Positions 44,408 through 53,460 of a stretch of DNA of 64,000 bases are shown here, piece after piece. A program made the position numbers and the translations under genes. This DNA is from Flavisericum labens (GTDB lineage Bacteria; Bacteroidota; Bacteroidia; Flavobacteriales; Flavobacteriaceae), in contig NZ_JBJJBQ010000002.1 in the NCBI RefSeq assembly GCF_045446075.1, positions 1 to 64,000 on the forward strand, written 5' to 3'. The notes below the pieces were generated by a model. It was not told where the DNA came from. It did no database searches and was given only the letters and a program-made list of their open reading frames with translations. Numbering within the stretch: the first letter of the stretch is position 1; every line of letters begins with the position of its first letter.

Positions 44408-46138
44408 TTAAATTAGTTTCATGTCTTTTAAAATAGCTTCGGCCTTTGCGTCAAGTTCGGCCTCTGTCTTTTTGAAATCTTCAACACTGCCTAATTTTGT
44501 ATTCACACTTACATAGAATTTAATTTTTGGTTCTGTACCACTTGGCCTTAATGCCACTTGGCTGCCATCTTCGGTATAATAAATAAGTACGTTGGATTTT
44601 GGAATATCAATAGTGCTTTCTTCTCCGGTTATCATGTTTTTACAAACGGATAAGTCATAATCCTCAAATTTCACCACTTTTGAACCATTGATAACTTTAA
44701 GCGTATTGTTTCTGGCATCAGTCATCATTTGTTTGATTTCTTCGGCCCCTTCAATCCCTTTTTTGGTTAACGATATCAATTTTTCTTTATATAGACCATG
44801 CTCAACGTAAAGTTTTAAAAGTTCCTTATAGAACGAACTTCCATTCGATTTTGTAATGGCTGCAATTTCACAAGCCAGCAAAGTTGAGGTAACGGCATCT
44901 TTATCGCGAACAAAATCGCCGACAAGATATCCAAAACTTTCTTCACCACCGCCAATGAAATCCAAGTCTGTAAAGTCGTAAATAAGTTTAGCAATCCATT
45001 TAAATCCGGTTAGGACAATTTTATTGTCAACGCCATAAGCATCAGCCAGTTGGTTTAGCATAGGCGTTGAAACTATAGTGGTTGCTATGAATTCTTTTCC
45101 TTTTATTTTACCTTCTGCTTTCCATTGTTTTAACAGAAAATCCGTCATCATAATCATCGTTTGATTTCCGTTTAACAATTGCAGTTTGTTTTCAGAATTA
45201 CGAACGGCCACACCCAACCTATCGCAATCGGGGTCGGTACCAATAACTATATCGGCATTTACTTCTTCTGCCAATTCCAATGCCATTTTTAAGGCTGCAG
45301 GTTCTTCTGGGTTTGGCGATTTTACCGTTGGGAAATCACCATCAGGCACTTCCTGTTCTTTTACAATATGAACGTTTTTATAACCAGCCTTTCTTAAAGT
45401 TTCAGGAACTGCTGTGATTGAAGTCCCATGAAGCGAAGTAAAGACAATAGTTAAATCGTCTTTTGCAGCCTGTGTGGCACCAACACAGCCATTTTCTACT
45501 GATGCGTCAACAAAATCGGCATCAACATCTTTTCCTATATAATGAATTAGGTCATTATTGGCCTCAAATTTTATGTCGGCATAGTCCAAATCGTTGATCA
45601 TGTTTATCACGGCACTATCGTGTGGAGGTACCAATTGTCCTCCGTCCTGCCAATACACTTTATAACCATTGTATTCTGGCGGATTGTGCGAAGCCGTTAA
45701 AACAATTCCGCAATGGCAGTTTAAATGTCTTACTGCAAACGATAACTCCGGTGTAGCACGTAAATCTTCAAAAAGGTATACTTCAATACCATTTGCTGAA
45801 AACACGTCGGCTACAACTTTAGCCAAAGTTTTACTATTGTGACGGCAATCGTATGCGATAACCGTTTTTATTTTTTCTCCCGGGAATGATTTATTAAGAT
45901 AATCGCTTAAACCCTGGGTACTTTTTCCTAGAGTGTATTTGTTGATTCTGTTGGTGCCAACCCCCATGATGCCGCGCATACCACCGGTACCAAATTCTAA
46001 ATCTTTATAAAAGCTTTCTTGTATATCTTTTGGGTTGTTGGCAATACTGTCTTTAATAGTTGATTGTGTGTTTTCATCAAATGCAGGAGTTAACCAAGCA
46101 TTAATTCTCTCTAAAATTTTTGGTTCGATGTGTATCAT
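44408..46138 (-). CDS. Phospho-sugar mutase (alpha-D-phosphohexomutase family)
   Basis: A 576-residue enzyme from the ATG at 46138 that moves phosphate between C1 and C6 of hexose phosphates; an in-frame ATG at 46192 would lie upstream of a promoter box and is rejected. The family signature is present: the phosphoserine loop TASHNPPEYNGYKVYW near 140-155, the metal-binding GTDPDCDRLGVAVR near 300-313, the sugar-binding GGGEESFGYLVGD near 398-410, and the phosphate-binding RPSGTEPKIKFY near 538-549. Length and sequence fit the PGM2-like phosphoglucomutase/phosphopentomutase or phosphomannomutase branch; the sugar is not certain. Confidence 0.88.
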   Translation of the reverse strand: MIHIEPKILERINAWLTPAFDENTQSTIKDSIANNPKDIQESFYKDLEFGTGGMRGIMGVGTNRINKYTLGKSTQGLSDYLNKSFPGEKIKTVIAYDCRHNSKTLAKVVADVFSANGIEVYLFEDLRATPELSFAVRHLNCHCGIVLTASHNPPEYNGYKVYWQDGGQLVPPHDSAVINMINDLDYADIKFEANNDLIHYIGKDVDADFVDASVENGCVGATQAAKDDLTIVFTSLHGTSITAVPETLRKAGYKNVHIVKEQEVPDGDFPTVKSPNPEEPAALKMALELAEEVNADIVIGTDPDCDRLGVAVRNSENKLQLLNGNQTMIMMTDFLLKQWKAEGKIKGKEFIATTIVSTPMLNQLADAYGVDNKIVLTGFKWIAKLIYDFTDLDFIGGGEESFGYLVGDFVRDKDAVTSTLLACEIAAITKSNGSSFYKELLKLYVEHGLYKEKLISLTKKGIEGAEEIKQMMTDARNNTLKVINGSKVVKFEDYDLSVCKNMITGEESTIDIPKSNVLIYYTEDGSQVALRPSGTEPKIKFYVSVNTKLGSVEDFKKTEAELDAKAEAILKDMKLI

Positions 46139-46158
46139 AATATGGTGAAAGTTTAGTT

Positions 46159-46192
46159 CAAAATTAAACAATTGCCGTTGATTAACTAGCAA
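46159..46192 (-). promoter_or_regulatory. Promoter of the phosphohexomutase gene
   Basis: On the minus strand TTG (46192-46190), a 23-base spacer and TAATTTTG (46166-46159) fit the consensus, at the upper end of the usual spacing. The -7 box is 20 bases upstream of the ATG at 46138. Confidence 0.5.
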
Positions 46193-46195
46193 TTG
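46169..46195 (-). terminator. Possible weak terminator after the glycosyltransferase gene
   Basis: CAATTGC (46169-46175) pairs with GCAATTG (46189-46195) over a 13-base loop, with a T-rich tail on the minus strand. The stem is short and overlaps the phosphohexomutase promoter, so it is a tentative call. Confidence 0.35.
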
Positions 46196-46232
46196 GCTGA
46201 TGTTTTAAAGTTAATAAATAGTTTGAAAAATC

Positions 46233-47183
46233 TTAACTTAATTTTAATTTCTCTTTAATTAGATATCTTTTTTTATCTGATTTGTTTCGCAAAACAATTT
46301 CTCCTAAAAATCCTGCAACAAAAAATTGAGTACCAATAATCATAGTAGAAAGGGCGATATAAAATTGTGGACGTTGTGTTATAAGCCTTCCTGAAGGGTT
46401 CAAAAACAACTTATCTAAACCCAAATAAGCCGAAAACGCAAAACCAATAGCAAACATAATAAAGCCTAGGGCGCCAAATAGGTGCATGGGGCGTTTGCCG
46501 AATCGCGATAAAAACCAAATGGTGATTAAATCTAGAAAGCCGTGTATAAATCGGTTCATGCCAAATTTGGTTTCACCGTATTTGCGGGCTTGGTGCTGCA
46601 CCACTTTTTCTCCAATTTTGGTAAAACCGGCATTTTTTGAAAGAACGGGAATGTAACGATGCATTTCGCCGTTAACATCAATGTTTTTTACTACTTCAAT
46701 TTTATATGCTTTAAGCCCACAGTTAAAATCGTTAAGTTTTACTCCTGAGGTTTTTCGTGCTGCCCAATTGAATAGTTTTGAAGGCATGTTTTTAGAAATC
46801 ACCGAATCGTAACGTTTCTTTTTCCAACCTGAAACTAGGTCGTACTCTTCTTCAGTAATCATTTGGTAAAGACCTGGTATTTCATCAGGACTGTCCTGTA
46901 GGTCGGCATCCATGGTAATAACAACGTCACCTTCGGCCTTATCGAACCCGGCGTGCAATGCCTGCGATTTCCCAAAGTTTTTTAAAAACCGAATCCCTTT
47001 TACATTACTGTTTTGTTCCGAAAGATTTAAAATAGTGTTCCAGGAATCGTCGGTACTGCCATCATCAATAAAAATGATTTCATATGAAAAACGATTGGAT
47101 TCCATCACTTTTTCAATCCAATTATGTAATTCTTTTAAAGACTCCTGTTCGTTAAGTAGTGGTATAACTACAGATATGTTCAT
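46233..47183 (-). CDS. Glycosyltransferase family 2, dolichol-phosphate-mannose synthase-like
   Basis: A 316-residue membrane-attached transferase. The GT-A domain begins ISVVIPLLNEQESL (3-16), with IIFIDDGSTDDSW near 38-50 and the metal motif DADLQDSPDEIP near 92-103. After about residue 225 two hydrophobic segments (LFGALGFIMFAIGFAFSAYL and PQFYIALSTMIIGTQFFVAG) anchor it in the membrane. This is the plan of the DPM1/GtrB-like enzymes that load sugars onto undecaprenyl phosphate. The gene lies just upstream of the phosphohexomutase; their roles in envelope sugars may be linked. Confidence 0.85.
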   Translation of the reverse strand: MNISVVIPLLNEQESLKELHNWIEKVMESNRFSYEIIFIDDGSTDDSWNTILNLSEQNSNVKGIRFLKNFGKSQALHAGFDKAEGDVVITMDADLQDSPDEIPGLYQMITEEEYDLVSGWKKKRYDSVISKNMPSKLFNWAARKTSGVKLNDFNCGLKAYKIEVVKNIDVNGEMHRYIPVLSKNAGFTKIGEKVVQHQARKYGETKFGMNRFIHGFLDLITIWFLSRFGKRPMHLFGALGFIMFAIGFAFSAYLGLDKLFLNPSGRLITQRPQFYIALSTMIIGTQFFVAGFLGEIVLRNKSDKKRYLIKEKLKLS

Positions 47184-47212
47184 TCAAATAAATGATTTCA
47201 AATTTCAATAAC

Positions 47213-47220
47213 CAAAAGTA
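47213..47220 (-). promoter_or_regulatory. -7 box of the glycosyltransferase gene
   Basis: On the minus strand TACTTTTG (47220-47213) matches TAnnTTTG and lies 29 bases before the start codon. The -33 box is not clear. Confidence 0.4.
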
Positions 47221-47240
47221 CTGAATTTAATTAAGGAATT

Positions 47241-47753
47241 TTAGTCTTCTTTTTTCATAATTAGCCCTAAAATTAATGACGTAATTAAACCGAAAATTAA
47301 TGAGCCCAATATGGCGGATAGGCTAAAAAAGGTTGAATTCATGAAAATATTACTGATACCCATTGCTTTTTCTATTTGTTCATCAGTTAAGTCTGGAGAT
47401 TTTTCAAGCATTTGGCTGTATGCGGTTTCTTTTTGCAATTCAATGAATTCTGGATAAATATATTCATAATGAAAATAAGAATATAAAGCCGTAAGAATCC
47501 CACCAATAACTGCAATTGCTAGACCAACTTTTATGGCTTGTCCGATGGTTAACTTGTTGTCGTTAGAACTTTTATATGTTTTTATGCCAAGAACAAAAAC
47601 AGTAATGGTAAGTATGATGCTCACAATTGATAAACCCCAATTCTTATCAATATTTGCAGCATATATAATAAGTAAAACAGCTATGTTTATTAAGGCAAGG
47701 TATAAACCATAATTGTATGCAATTGGTTTTACAGAAGGTGTTTGTTTATCCAT
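47241..47753 (-). CDS. DUF4199 membrane protein
   Basis: A 170-residue membrane protein with four hydrophobic segments: LYLALINIAVLLIIY, GLSIVSIILTITVFVLGI, GLAIAVIGGILTALYSYF and LSAILGSLIFGLITSLILGLIM. The pattern of loops and the ending in MKKED fits the DUF4199 family, which is common in Bacteroidota and of unknown function. It is often next to the glycosyltransferase kind of gene seen downstream here; I treat that as context, not proof. A -7 box (TATCTTTG, 47801-47794) lies upstream. Confidence 0.8.
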   Translation of the reverse strand: MDKQTPSVKPIAYNYGLYLALINIAVLLIIYAANIDKNWGLSIVSIILTITVFVLGIKTYKSSNDNKLTIGQAIKVGLAIAVIGGILTALYSYFHYEYIYPEFIELQKETAYSQMLEKSPDLTDEQIEKAMGISNIFMNSTFFSLSAILGSLIFGLITSLILGLIMKKED

Positions 47754-47793
47754 AATATTTTAAAAGTTTTTTGTTAGTTAGTTTGTTGGTGGC

Positions 47794-47801
47794 CAAAGAT
47801 A
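47794..47801 (-). promoter_or_regulatory. -7 box of the DUF4199 gene
   Basis: On the minus strand TATCTTTG (47801-47794) matches TAnnTTTG and lies 40 bases before the start of the DUF4199 gene. Confidence 0.45.
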
Positions 47802-47846
47802 CTAAAACGTTACATTTGTAGCAGAAATAAAAAATATTAAAAAGTG

Positions 47847-47876
47847 TTGTGCGTTTATAAAAATTGCTTAAATTTG
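47847..47876 (+). promoter_or_regulatory. Promoter of rpmE2
   Basis: TTG at 47847-47849, a 19-base spacer and TAAATTTG at 47869-47876 match the Bacteroidota consensus. It lies 37 bases upstream of the L31 start. Confidence 0.75.
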
Positions 47877-47913
47877 CACTTCCAAAATTGAAAAGAATAA
47901 AAAGCATTTAGCG

Positions 47914-48165
47914 ATGAGAAAAGGTATACATCCAGAAAATTATAGAGTAGTAGCGTTTAAAGATATGTCTAACGACGATGTGTTTTTAACAAAATCTACT
48001 GCACAGACTAATGAAACTATCGAGGTTGAAGGTGTTGAGTATCCATTAGTAAAAATGGAGATTTCTAGAACCTCTCATCCATATTATACTGGTAAATCTA
48101 AATTGGTAGATACTGCTGGTCGTATTGATAAATTCAAGAACAAATACGCTAAGTTTAAAAAGTAA
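47914..48165 (+). CDS. rpmE2: 50S ribosomal protein L31, type B
   Basis: A ribosomal protein of 83 residues in the large subunit, at the bridge between the subunits. It begins MRKGIHPENYRVVAFKDM. There are no paired cysteines, so it is the zinc-free type B form, often used when zinc is scarce. SRTSHPYYTGKSKLVDTAGR near 51-70 is the most conserved part. It is a single-gene transcript: a consensus promoter lies upstream and a strong terminator directly downstream. Confidence 0.95.
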   Translation: MRKGIHPENYRVVAFKDMSNDDVFLTKSTAQTNETIEVEGVEYPLVKMEISRTSHPYYTGKSKLVDTAGRIDKFKNKYAKFKK

Positions 48166-48186
48166 TTTTAGACCAAAGATATTTTT

Positions 48187-48217
48187 AAAGCCTTTCAGCA
48201 ATGAAAGGCTTTTTTGT
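48187..48217 (+). terminator. Terminator of rpmE2
   Basis: AAAGCCTTTCA (48187-48197) pairs with TGAAAGGCTTT (48202-48212) over a four-base loop and runs into a six-T tract. Confidence 0.85.
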
Positions 48218-48232
48218 TTTGTACAATTAAAC

Positions 48233-48240
48233 TACATTTG
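48233..48240 (+). promoter_or_regulatory. -7 box of the GlmU-like gene
   Basis: TACATTTG matches TAnnTTTG and lies 68 bases before the GlmU-like gene. A TTG stands 16 bases upstream, slightly closer than usual. Confidence 0.4.
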
Positions 48241-48308
48241 AGTGTGTAATTTTTTTTGGAAAAAGAACTTGAAACAGCTCTGACATCCAGTTTATAACAT
48301 CTGCTATT

Positions 48309-49484
48309 ATGAATTATATTCTTTTTGATGGACCTTCTCGAAACAGCCTGTTGCCATTTACATATACCAGACCAGTGGCTGATATACGTGTTGGCATTTT
48401 AACTATTAGAGAAAAATGGGAATCTTTTTTAGATACCACTACAACCACGGTTACCGAAGATTATCTATCTGATAAATTCCCCATGGTAGAGATGGAAGAA
48501 AATGTGATGATAAATGCTTCATACCTGCCAAATTTGGAATTGGTTGAGATGATTAAAGACCTCAGGGAAAATCAAGCTATTTTTAAAGGAGAAGATGTTA
48601 TTGCGTTTTTCGCTAAAGAAGCACAAGACGATATTAATTTTGATGCTTTTGAAGCCATTGAATTTGGTGAAGACATTATTAAAATAGAACATACTTGGGA
48701 TATTTTTTCGAAAAATGGCGAGGCTATTCAAGAAGATTTTGCATTAATTACCAAAAACCGAAAGTCACAACCTATTCCGTCAAGTAATAATGTAATAGTT
48801 CCAGAAAATATATTTATAGAAAAAGGAGCAAAATTGGAATTCACTACACTTAACGCCAGTAACGGGCCCATTTATATTGGGCGGAAAGCTGAAATTATGG
48901 AAGGGGCAATAATCCGTGGGCCTTTGGCACTGTGCCAAGGTGCAGCTCTTAAGTTAGGTGCCAAAATTTATGGGCCTACAACGGTAGGGCCTTACAGTAA
49001 GGTTGGTGGAGAGGTTAATAATTCAGTAATCTTTGGGTATTCCAATAAAGGTCATGATGGCTTTTTAGGTAATTCCGTTTTAGGTGAATGGTGCAATTTG
49101 GGGGCTGATACTAATAATTCTAATTTGAAAAACAACTATACTGAAGTACGCTTGTGGGACTACCAAACAGAAGGTTTTGCTAGAACAGGACTTCAATTTT
49201 GTGGACTCATGATGGGCGATCATAGTAAATGTGGTATAAACACTATGTTTAACACCGGTACGGTGGTTGGCGTAAGTGCCAATATTTTTGGTAGTGGTTT
49301 TCCAAGAAATTTTGTCCCTAGTTTCAGTTGGGGAGGTAGCAGTGGTTTCACAACATACTTAACAAAAAAGTCGTTTGAAGTTTCCAAGGTGGTTATGGCA
49401 AGGAGAAGTGTTGAGTTTTCCGAAAAAGACCGAGCTATTTTAGAGCACGTTTTTGAGGAAACTAAAAAATACAGAAGAGGATAG
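48309..49484 (+). CDS. GlmU-like sugar nucleotidyltransferase/acyltransferase family protein
   Basis: A 391-residue protein. The N-terminal 130 residues look like a shortened nucleotidyltransferase-like domain (NYILFDGPSRNSLLPFTYTRPVADIRVGIL) without the full GlmU LxAGxGTRM signature. The C-terminal half is a left-handed beta-helix of hexapeptide repeats (VIVPENIFIEKGAKLEF, PIYIGRKAEIMEGAIIRG, KLGAKIYGPTTVGPYSKVGG) that resembles the acetyltransferase part of GlmU. The family occurs widely in Bacteroidota as a GlmU family protein. Which sugar is used, if any, cannot be read. It is followed three bases later by a small membrane protein gene. Confidence 0.8.
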   Translation: MNYILFDGPSRNSLLPFTYTRPVADIRVGILTIREKWESFLDTTTTTVTEDYLSDKFPMVEMEENVMINASYLPNLELVEMIKDLRENQAIFKGEDVIAFFAKEAQDDINFDAFEAIEFGEDIIKIEHTWDIFSKNGEAIQEDFALITKNRKSQPIPSSNNVIVPENIFIEKGAKLEFTTLNASNGPIYIGRKAEIMEGAIIRGPLALCQGAALKLGAKIYGPTTVGPYSKVGGEVNNSVIFGYSNKGHDGFLGNSVLGEWCNLGADTNNSNLKNNYTEVRLWDYQTEGFARTGLQFCGLMMGDHSKCGINTMFNTGTVVGVSANIFGSGFPRNFVPSFSWGGSSGFTTYLTKKSFEVSKVVMARRSVEFSEKDRAILEHVFEETKKYRRG

Positions 49485-49487
49485 CAT

Positions 49488-49820
49488 ATGCTCGGAATTT
49501 TACTTATTTATTTTATCGGCAAACGATTTTACGATTTAGCCGAAGACTACAATCAAAGTAAATGGTTGTATGCTATTTTAAGTATTATTATTTATTATGT
49601 TTCGGGTTTTGTTGTACTAGCTTTAATAGCTGTTTTAGATATGGCCGTGTTCAATTGGGGGTTTAATTGGGAGTCTAATTTAGGTGTAAATTTACTGGCT
49701 CTGCCCATAGGTTTAGCTGCTCTTTGGGGGTTTTATATCCTTCTTGAAAATCGATGGAAAAAATCTATAGTAGTTGTGAAGGATGAAATTAATGATATTG
49801 GAAGAAATATTGAAGAATAA
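49488..49820 (+). CDS. Small membrane protein of unknown function
   Basis: A 110-residue protein with three hydrophobic segments: a short one at the start (MLGILLIYFIGKRFYDLAE), LYAILSIIIYYVSGFVVLALIAVLDM near 27-52 and LLALPIGLAALWGFYILL near 69-86. The tail is charged. The gene starts three bases after the GlmU-like stop codon, so translation is probably coupled. I know no family for it. The convergent peptide-binding protein gene ends two bases after its stop codon. Confidence 0.7.
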   Translation: MLGILLIYFIGKRFYDLAEDYNQSKWLYAILSIIIYYVSGFVVLALIAVLDMAVFNWGFNWESNLGVNLLALPIGLAALWGFYILLENRWKKSIVVVKDEINDIGRNIEE

Positions 49821-49822
49821 GA

Positions 49823-51451
49823 CTAGTTAGTCTTTTCTTTCCTAACGTGTCGTAAATCCAATAAATTAATCGGATTGATCCCCAAACCTTTTACATTTTT
49901 TTGTGTAAATCGTACCACTTCATCATAATACAATGGTACCATTAAAGCTTTGTCCATAGCTAAGGAATCCATGGTCTTGTATAGGTGCTTCCGTTTTTCA
50001 ATATCGGTAATGGTAAATGCTCTATTGTACAAGCTGTCAAAAGCAGTGTTTTTATAATGGAAATAATTAGAGCCGTTGGGCGCGAAATTTTTACTATAAA
50101 AAATTGATAGATAATTTTCGGCGTCCAAATAATCGGCAATCCAAGAGCTTCTAAACATGTCTACTTTCCCGTTTGAACGTGCTGCTCGTAAAGTGGCTTC
50201 GGGCATTACGTCTACGTTAATTGTAAGTCCTGCCTTTTCAAGTTCTCGTTGAATGAATTCACAAAAACTTAAATAATTACTGGTTGTAACTAAGGTGATT
50301 TCAGGATTTGTTATACCGCTTTTAGCCCTAAACTGCTCAATGAGCTGTTTGGCTTTTTCCGGTTGATATGCAAAGCCGATGGATTTGTCGTAACCAGGAA
50401 GCCCGATGGGAATAAAACCGCCGTTAGCAGGGTTACCAATTCCGTTGCGCAAATAAATCATCATTTTTTTTCGGTCGAAACCGTAATTGATGGCTTTTCT
50501 AATGAGTTCAGATTGTATTTCTGGTGTGTCTGAATCTAAATAAAAACCCAAATATTCGGTATTTAAATATGGGCCACGAATCATATTAACGGTTTTAGCA
50601 TATTTGTTTCTTAGCTTTCCGTCTGCCGTTAACAGTTCGTCTTTATAAGAGGCGTCTAAGCTATTTAAAAAATCGAGATTGCCTTGCACAAACTGCAAGA
50701 ACTCACTTTGTTTATCGGGTAAAAATGTGAGTGCAACAGCTTCTAAATAGGGGAGTCGCTCGCCATTTTCATCGGATTCAAAATAGTTTTCATTTTTTCT
50801 TAAAACGAGTTTAATATTTTCTTCCCAGCGCTTAAATTTAAAAGGGCCGGTTCCAATGGGTTGCGACCTAAATTCAGAGCCATAATGCTCTACAATTTCC
50901 TTGGGCACCACCGAACAGTATTTCATGGTCAACAAGCCAATAAAGGCTGGAAAAGGTTGTTTTAGGTAGATTTGAAAAGTGGAGTCGTTAACAGCTTCAA
51001 AATCATCAACTTTGTTTAAAACCCAACTGCCCGGTGCGGCTAGTTTTTCGTCCAGTAGGCGGTTTAGGCTATAGGTGAAATCTTGAGCAGTTACAGTTCT
51101 TGTTGAATCTTTTCCAAAAAGTACATGTTTGTGAAAGGAGACGTCGTTTTTTAAATGGAACGTATATGTTAATCCGTCTTCAGAAATATGCCAACGCTTT
51201 GCTATACTTGGAAGTATGTTCAATTCGTCATCCAATTGAACAAGTCCGTTATAAAGTTGGTTGCAAACGGAATTGTCCTGTAGCGTTCTCGAAAAAGCTG
51301 GGTCCAAGGTGTTGATATTAGCGTATTCGTTGTACCGAAAAACCAAATGGTCTCTGTTTGGGTTGGCGTCGTTTCCGCAAGAAAAAAACAAAAATAAAGT
51401 ACAACTAATTGATAGATAGAATATTATTTGGCCTAAAACAGGTTTTATCAT
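49823..51451 (-). CDS. Peptide/oligopeptide ABC transporter substrate-binding lipoprotein
   Basis: A 542-residue exported lipoprotein of solute-binding family 5, the peptide, nickel or heme binding group. The N-terminus carries a hydrophobic segment and a lipobox FFSC with Cys25. The family signature is in RLLDEKLAAPGSWVLNKVDDF and FTYSLNRLLDEK near 130-150, and WHISEDGLTYTFHLKNDVSFH near 91-111. No permease or ATPase genes lie beside it, so it is an orphan binding protein, as seen often in Bacteroidota. The natural ligand is unknown. Confidence 0.82.
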   Translation of the reverse strand: MIKPVLGQIIFYLSISCTLFLFFSCGNDANPNRDHLVFRYNEYANINTLDPAFSRTLQDNSVCNQLYNGLVQLDDELNILPSIAKRWHISEDGLTYTFHLKNDVSFHKHVLFGKDSTRTVTAQDFTYSLNRLLDEKLAAPGSWVLNKVDDFEAVNDSTFQIYLKQPFPAFIGLLTMKYCSVVPKEIVEHYGSEFRSQPIGTGPFKFKRWEENIKLVLRKNENYFESDENGERLPYLEAVALTFLPDKQSEFLQFVQGNLDFLNSLDASYKDELLTADGKLRNKYAKTVNMIRGPYLNTEYLGFYLDSDTPEIQSELIRKAINYGFDRKKMMIYLRNGIGNPANGGFIPIGLPGYDKSIGFAYQPEKAKQLIEQFRAKSGITNPEITLVTTSNYLSFCEFIQRELEKAGLTINVDVMPEATLRAARSNGKVDMFRSSWIADYLDAENYLSIFYSKNFAPNGSNYFHYKNTAFDSLYNRAFTITDIEKRKHLYKTMDSLAMDKALMVPLYYDEVVRFTQKNVKGLGINPINLLDLRHVRKEKTN

Positions 51452-51466
51452 ATGGTTTATTAGTTG

Positions 51467-51474
51467 TAAATTTG
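51467..51474 (+). promoter_or_regulatory. -7 box of mtaB
   Basis: TAAATTTG matches TAnnTTTG and lies 82 bases upstream of the mtaB start. No TTG stands at the usual distance. Confidence 0.4.
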
Positions 51475-51556
51475 CAATCTTTTAAATGTAAAGATATATA
51501 TTAAATGATTCTGAAACAATCCCGATGGAGATTGGTACAGAATAATAAAAGGGTTC

Positions 51557-52888
51557 ATGAATAAAAAAGTCGCATTTTATACTTTAGGTTGTAAGCTGAA
51601 TTTTTCTGAAACTTCTACCATTGCCAGAAGCTTTAATGATGAAGGTTTTGATCGGGTTGATTTTTCTGAAAACGCTGATATTTATGTGATAAATACGTGT
51701 TCGGTAACCGAAAATGCCGATAAACGTTTCAAAACCATTGTGAAGCAGGCTCAAAAGAAAAACCCTGAAGCCTTTGTGGCTGCTGTTGGCTGTTACGCCC
51801 AGTTAAAGCCGCAAGAGTTGGCCGATGTTGATGGTGTAGACTTGGTTTTAGGTGCCACTGAAAAATTTAAGATTACCGATTACTTAAACGACCTGACCAA
51901 AAACGATTTTGGAGAGGTGCATTCATGCGAAATTGAAGAGGCTGATTTTTATGTGGGGAGTTATTCTATTGGCGACAGAACCCGGGCATTTTTAAAGGTT
52001 CAGGATGGTTGCGATTACAAATGCACTTATTGTACCATCCCATTGGCAAGAGGTATTTCCCGTAGCGATACTATGGAAAATGTGCTTAAAAACGCCAAGG
52101 AAATTTCAGAAAAAAATATCAAGGAGATTGTTTTAACTGGTGTGAATATTGGTGATTACGGAAAAGGTGAATTTGGCAATAAAAAACACGAGCATACTTT
52201 TTTGGATTTGGTGACCAAGTTGGATGAAGTAGAAGGTATTGAGCGTTTGCGTATTTCTTCCATCGAGCCCAATTTGCTGAAGAACGACACGATAGATTTG
52301 GTGTCGAAGTCAAGGGCTTTTGTACCCCATTTTCATGTGCCATTGCAGTCTGGGAATAACGAAATATTAAAAATGATGAAACGTCGTTACATGCGCGAAT
52401 TGTATGTAGACCGTGTTTCAAAAATAAAAGAAGTGATGCCTCATGCCTGCATTGGTGTTGATGTGATTGTTGGTTTTCCAGGTGAAACCGACGAACATTT
52501 TTTAGAAACTTACAATTTTTTAAACGAGTTGGATATTTCGTATTTACACGTATTTACCTATTCTGAACGCGATAATACTGAAGCGGCAGAAATGGAAGGT
52601 GTAGTGGCGAAAAATGTGCGGAGTAAACGTAGCAAAATGTTACGCGGTTTATCGGTTAAAAAACGTCGTGCATTTTACGAAAGGCAATTAGGCACGACTC
52701 GAACTGTTTTGTTCGAAAGTGAAAATAAAGAAGGTTATATTCATGGGTTTACCGAAAACTATGTTAAGGTAAAAGCCCCTTGGAACCCAGAATTGGTAAA
52801 CACTTTGCATGAAGTTGAACTTACGAAAATTGATGATGACGGGTTGGTGAGGTTTGATTTTTTTAATGTTAAAATGCTTGCTGAATAA
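51557..52888 (+). CDS. mtaB: tRNA t6A37 methylthiotransferase
   Basis: Adds a methylthio group to t6A at position 37 of tRNAs that read ANN codons, giving ms2t6A. The 443 residues have the N-terminal UPF0004 cluster cysteines Cys12 (TLGCKLN), Cys48 (NTCSV) and Cys79 (VGCYAQ). The radical-SAM cluster is CDYKCTYC at 152-159. A C-terminal TRAM domain binds the tRNA (about 375-440). Compared with MiaB, the start MNKKVAFYTLGCKLNFSE and overall length fit the MtaB branch. It forms a single transcript as far as can be seen. Confidence 0.92.
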   Translation: MNKKVAFYTLGCKLNFSETSTIARSFNDEGFDRVDFSENADIYVINTCSVTENADKRFKTIVKQAQKKNPEAFVAAVGCYAQLKPQELADVDGVDLVLGATEKFKITDYLNDLTKNDFGEVHSCEIEEADFYVGSYSIGDRTRAFLKVQDGCDYKCTYCTIPLARGISRSDTMENVLKNAKEISEKNIKEIVLTGVNIGDYGKGEFGNKKHEHTFLDLVTKLDEVEGIERLRISSIEPNLLKNDTIDLVSKSRAFVPHFHVPLQSGNNEILKMMKRRYMRELYVDRVSKIKEVMPHACIGVDVIVGFPGETDEHFLETYNFLNELDISYLHVFTYSERDNTEAAEMEGVVAKNVRSKRSKMLRGLSVKKRRAFYERQLGTTRTVLFESENKEGYIHGFTENYVKVKAPWNPELVNTLHEVELTKIDDDGLVRFDFFNVKMLAE

Positions 52889-52938
52889 CAGGAGGTTGTA
52901 GTTCAGCCAATTTAATTGGGTTTAAACGCTTTTATTAT

Positions 52939-52966
52939 TTGAAGTTTAAGGATTACTATAAATTTG
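52939..52966 (+). promoter_or_regulatory. Promoter of the small lipoprotein gene
   Basis: TTG at 52939-52941, a 17-base spacer and TAAATTTG at 52959-52966 match the Bacteroidota consensus. It lies 33 bases upstream of the lipoprotein gene at 53000. Confidence 0.65.
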
Positions 52967-52999
52967 AAAACCTACAATAAATAAACAAACCTATTAATT

Positions 53000-53392
53000 A
53001 TGAAATGCAGCCCCAAACTAGTAGTCTTTCTTTCTCTTGTATTATTATTTATGTCTTGCTCTAAAGATAGCATTGAAGAAAGTAATCAATTATTTGGTGT
53101 CTGGGAAGCGGTTATGGTTGAAAATAATACCACTAATACTTTTAAATTAGTATTCGCGCCTGAAAATGAAGGTTTAAAAATTTCTGAGTCTTTTTTTAGT
53201 TCGGGAGCAATTACATCAAGCGCTACTTCATTTAATTGGAATGAAAGTAATAATGTAATTACTATTATGGACGATACCCTTCAGGAAAAGTATTTAATAA
53301 ATTCTGATGGGGAACTTGTTCAAAGTACTTCGGAAGATATATTACTGGAAAAAATATCCAATGATTATTCAGTCTTTTTAAAGAAACAATAA
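53000..53392 (+). CDS. Small lipocalin-like lipoprotein
   Basis: A 130-residue exported lipoprotein with signal segment and lipobox LLFMSCSKDS (Cys20). The rest resembles the lipocalin-like small proteins of Bacteroidota: LFGVWEAVMVENNTTNTFKL near 31-50 has the typical first-strand G-x-W, and alternating strands follow. No active residues can be recognised. It has its own promoter and a bidirectional terminator after it. The function is unknown. Confidence 0.7.
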   Translation: MKCSPKLVVFLSLVLLFMSCSKDSIEESNQLFGVWEAVMVENNTTNTFKLVFAPENEGLKISESFFSSGAITSSATSFNWNESNNVITIMDDTLQEKYLINSDGELVQSTSEDILLEKISNDYSVFLKKQ

Positions 53393-53412
53393 ACGCTCAC
53401 AAAAAATAAAAT

Positions 53413-53448
53413 AAAAAATCCGGAACTTTAAAAGTTCCGGATTTTTTA
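53413..53448. terminator. Bidirectional terminator between the lipoprotein and the acetyltransferase-like gene
   Basis: A long palindrome centred on 53430 (AAAAAATCCGGAACTT with the matching AGTTCCGGATTTTTT) has A- and T-runs at its ends and lies between two convergent genes. Confidence 0.85.
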
Positions 53449-53460
53449 TTTTGTCTAACA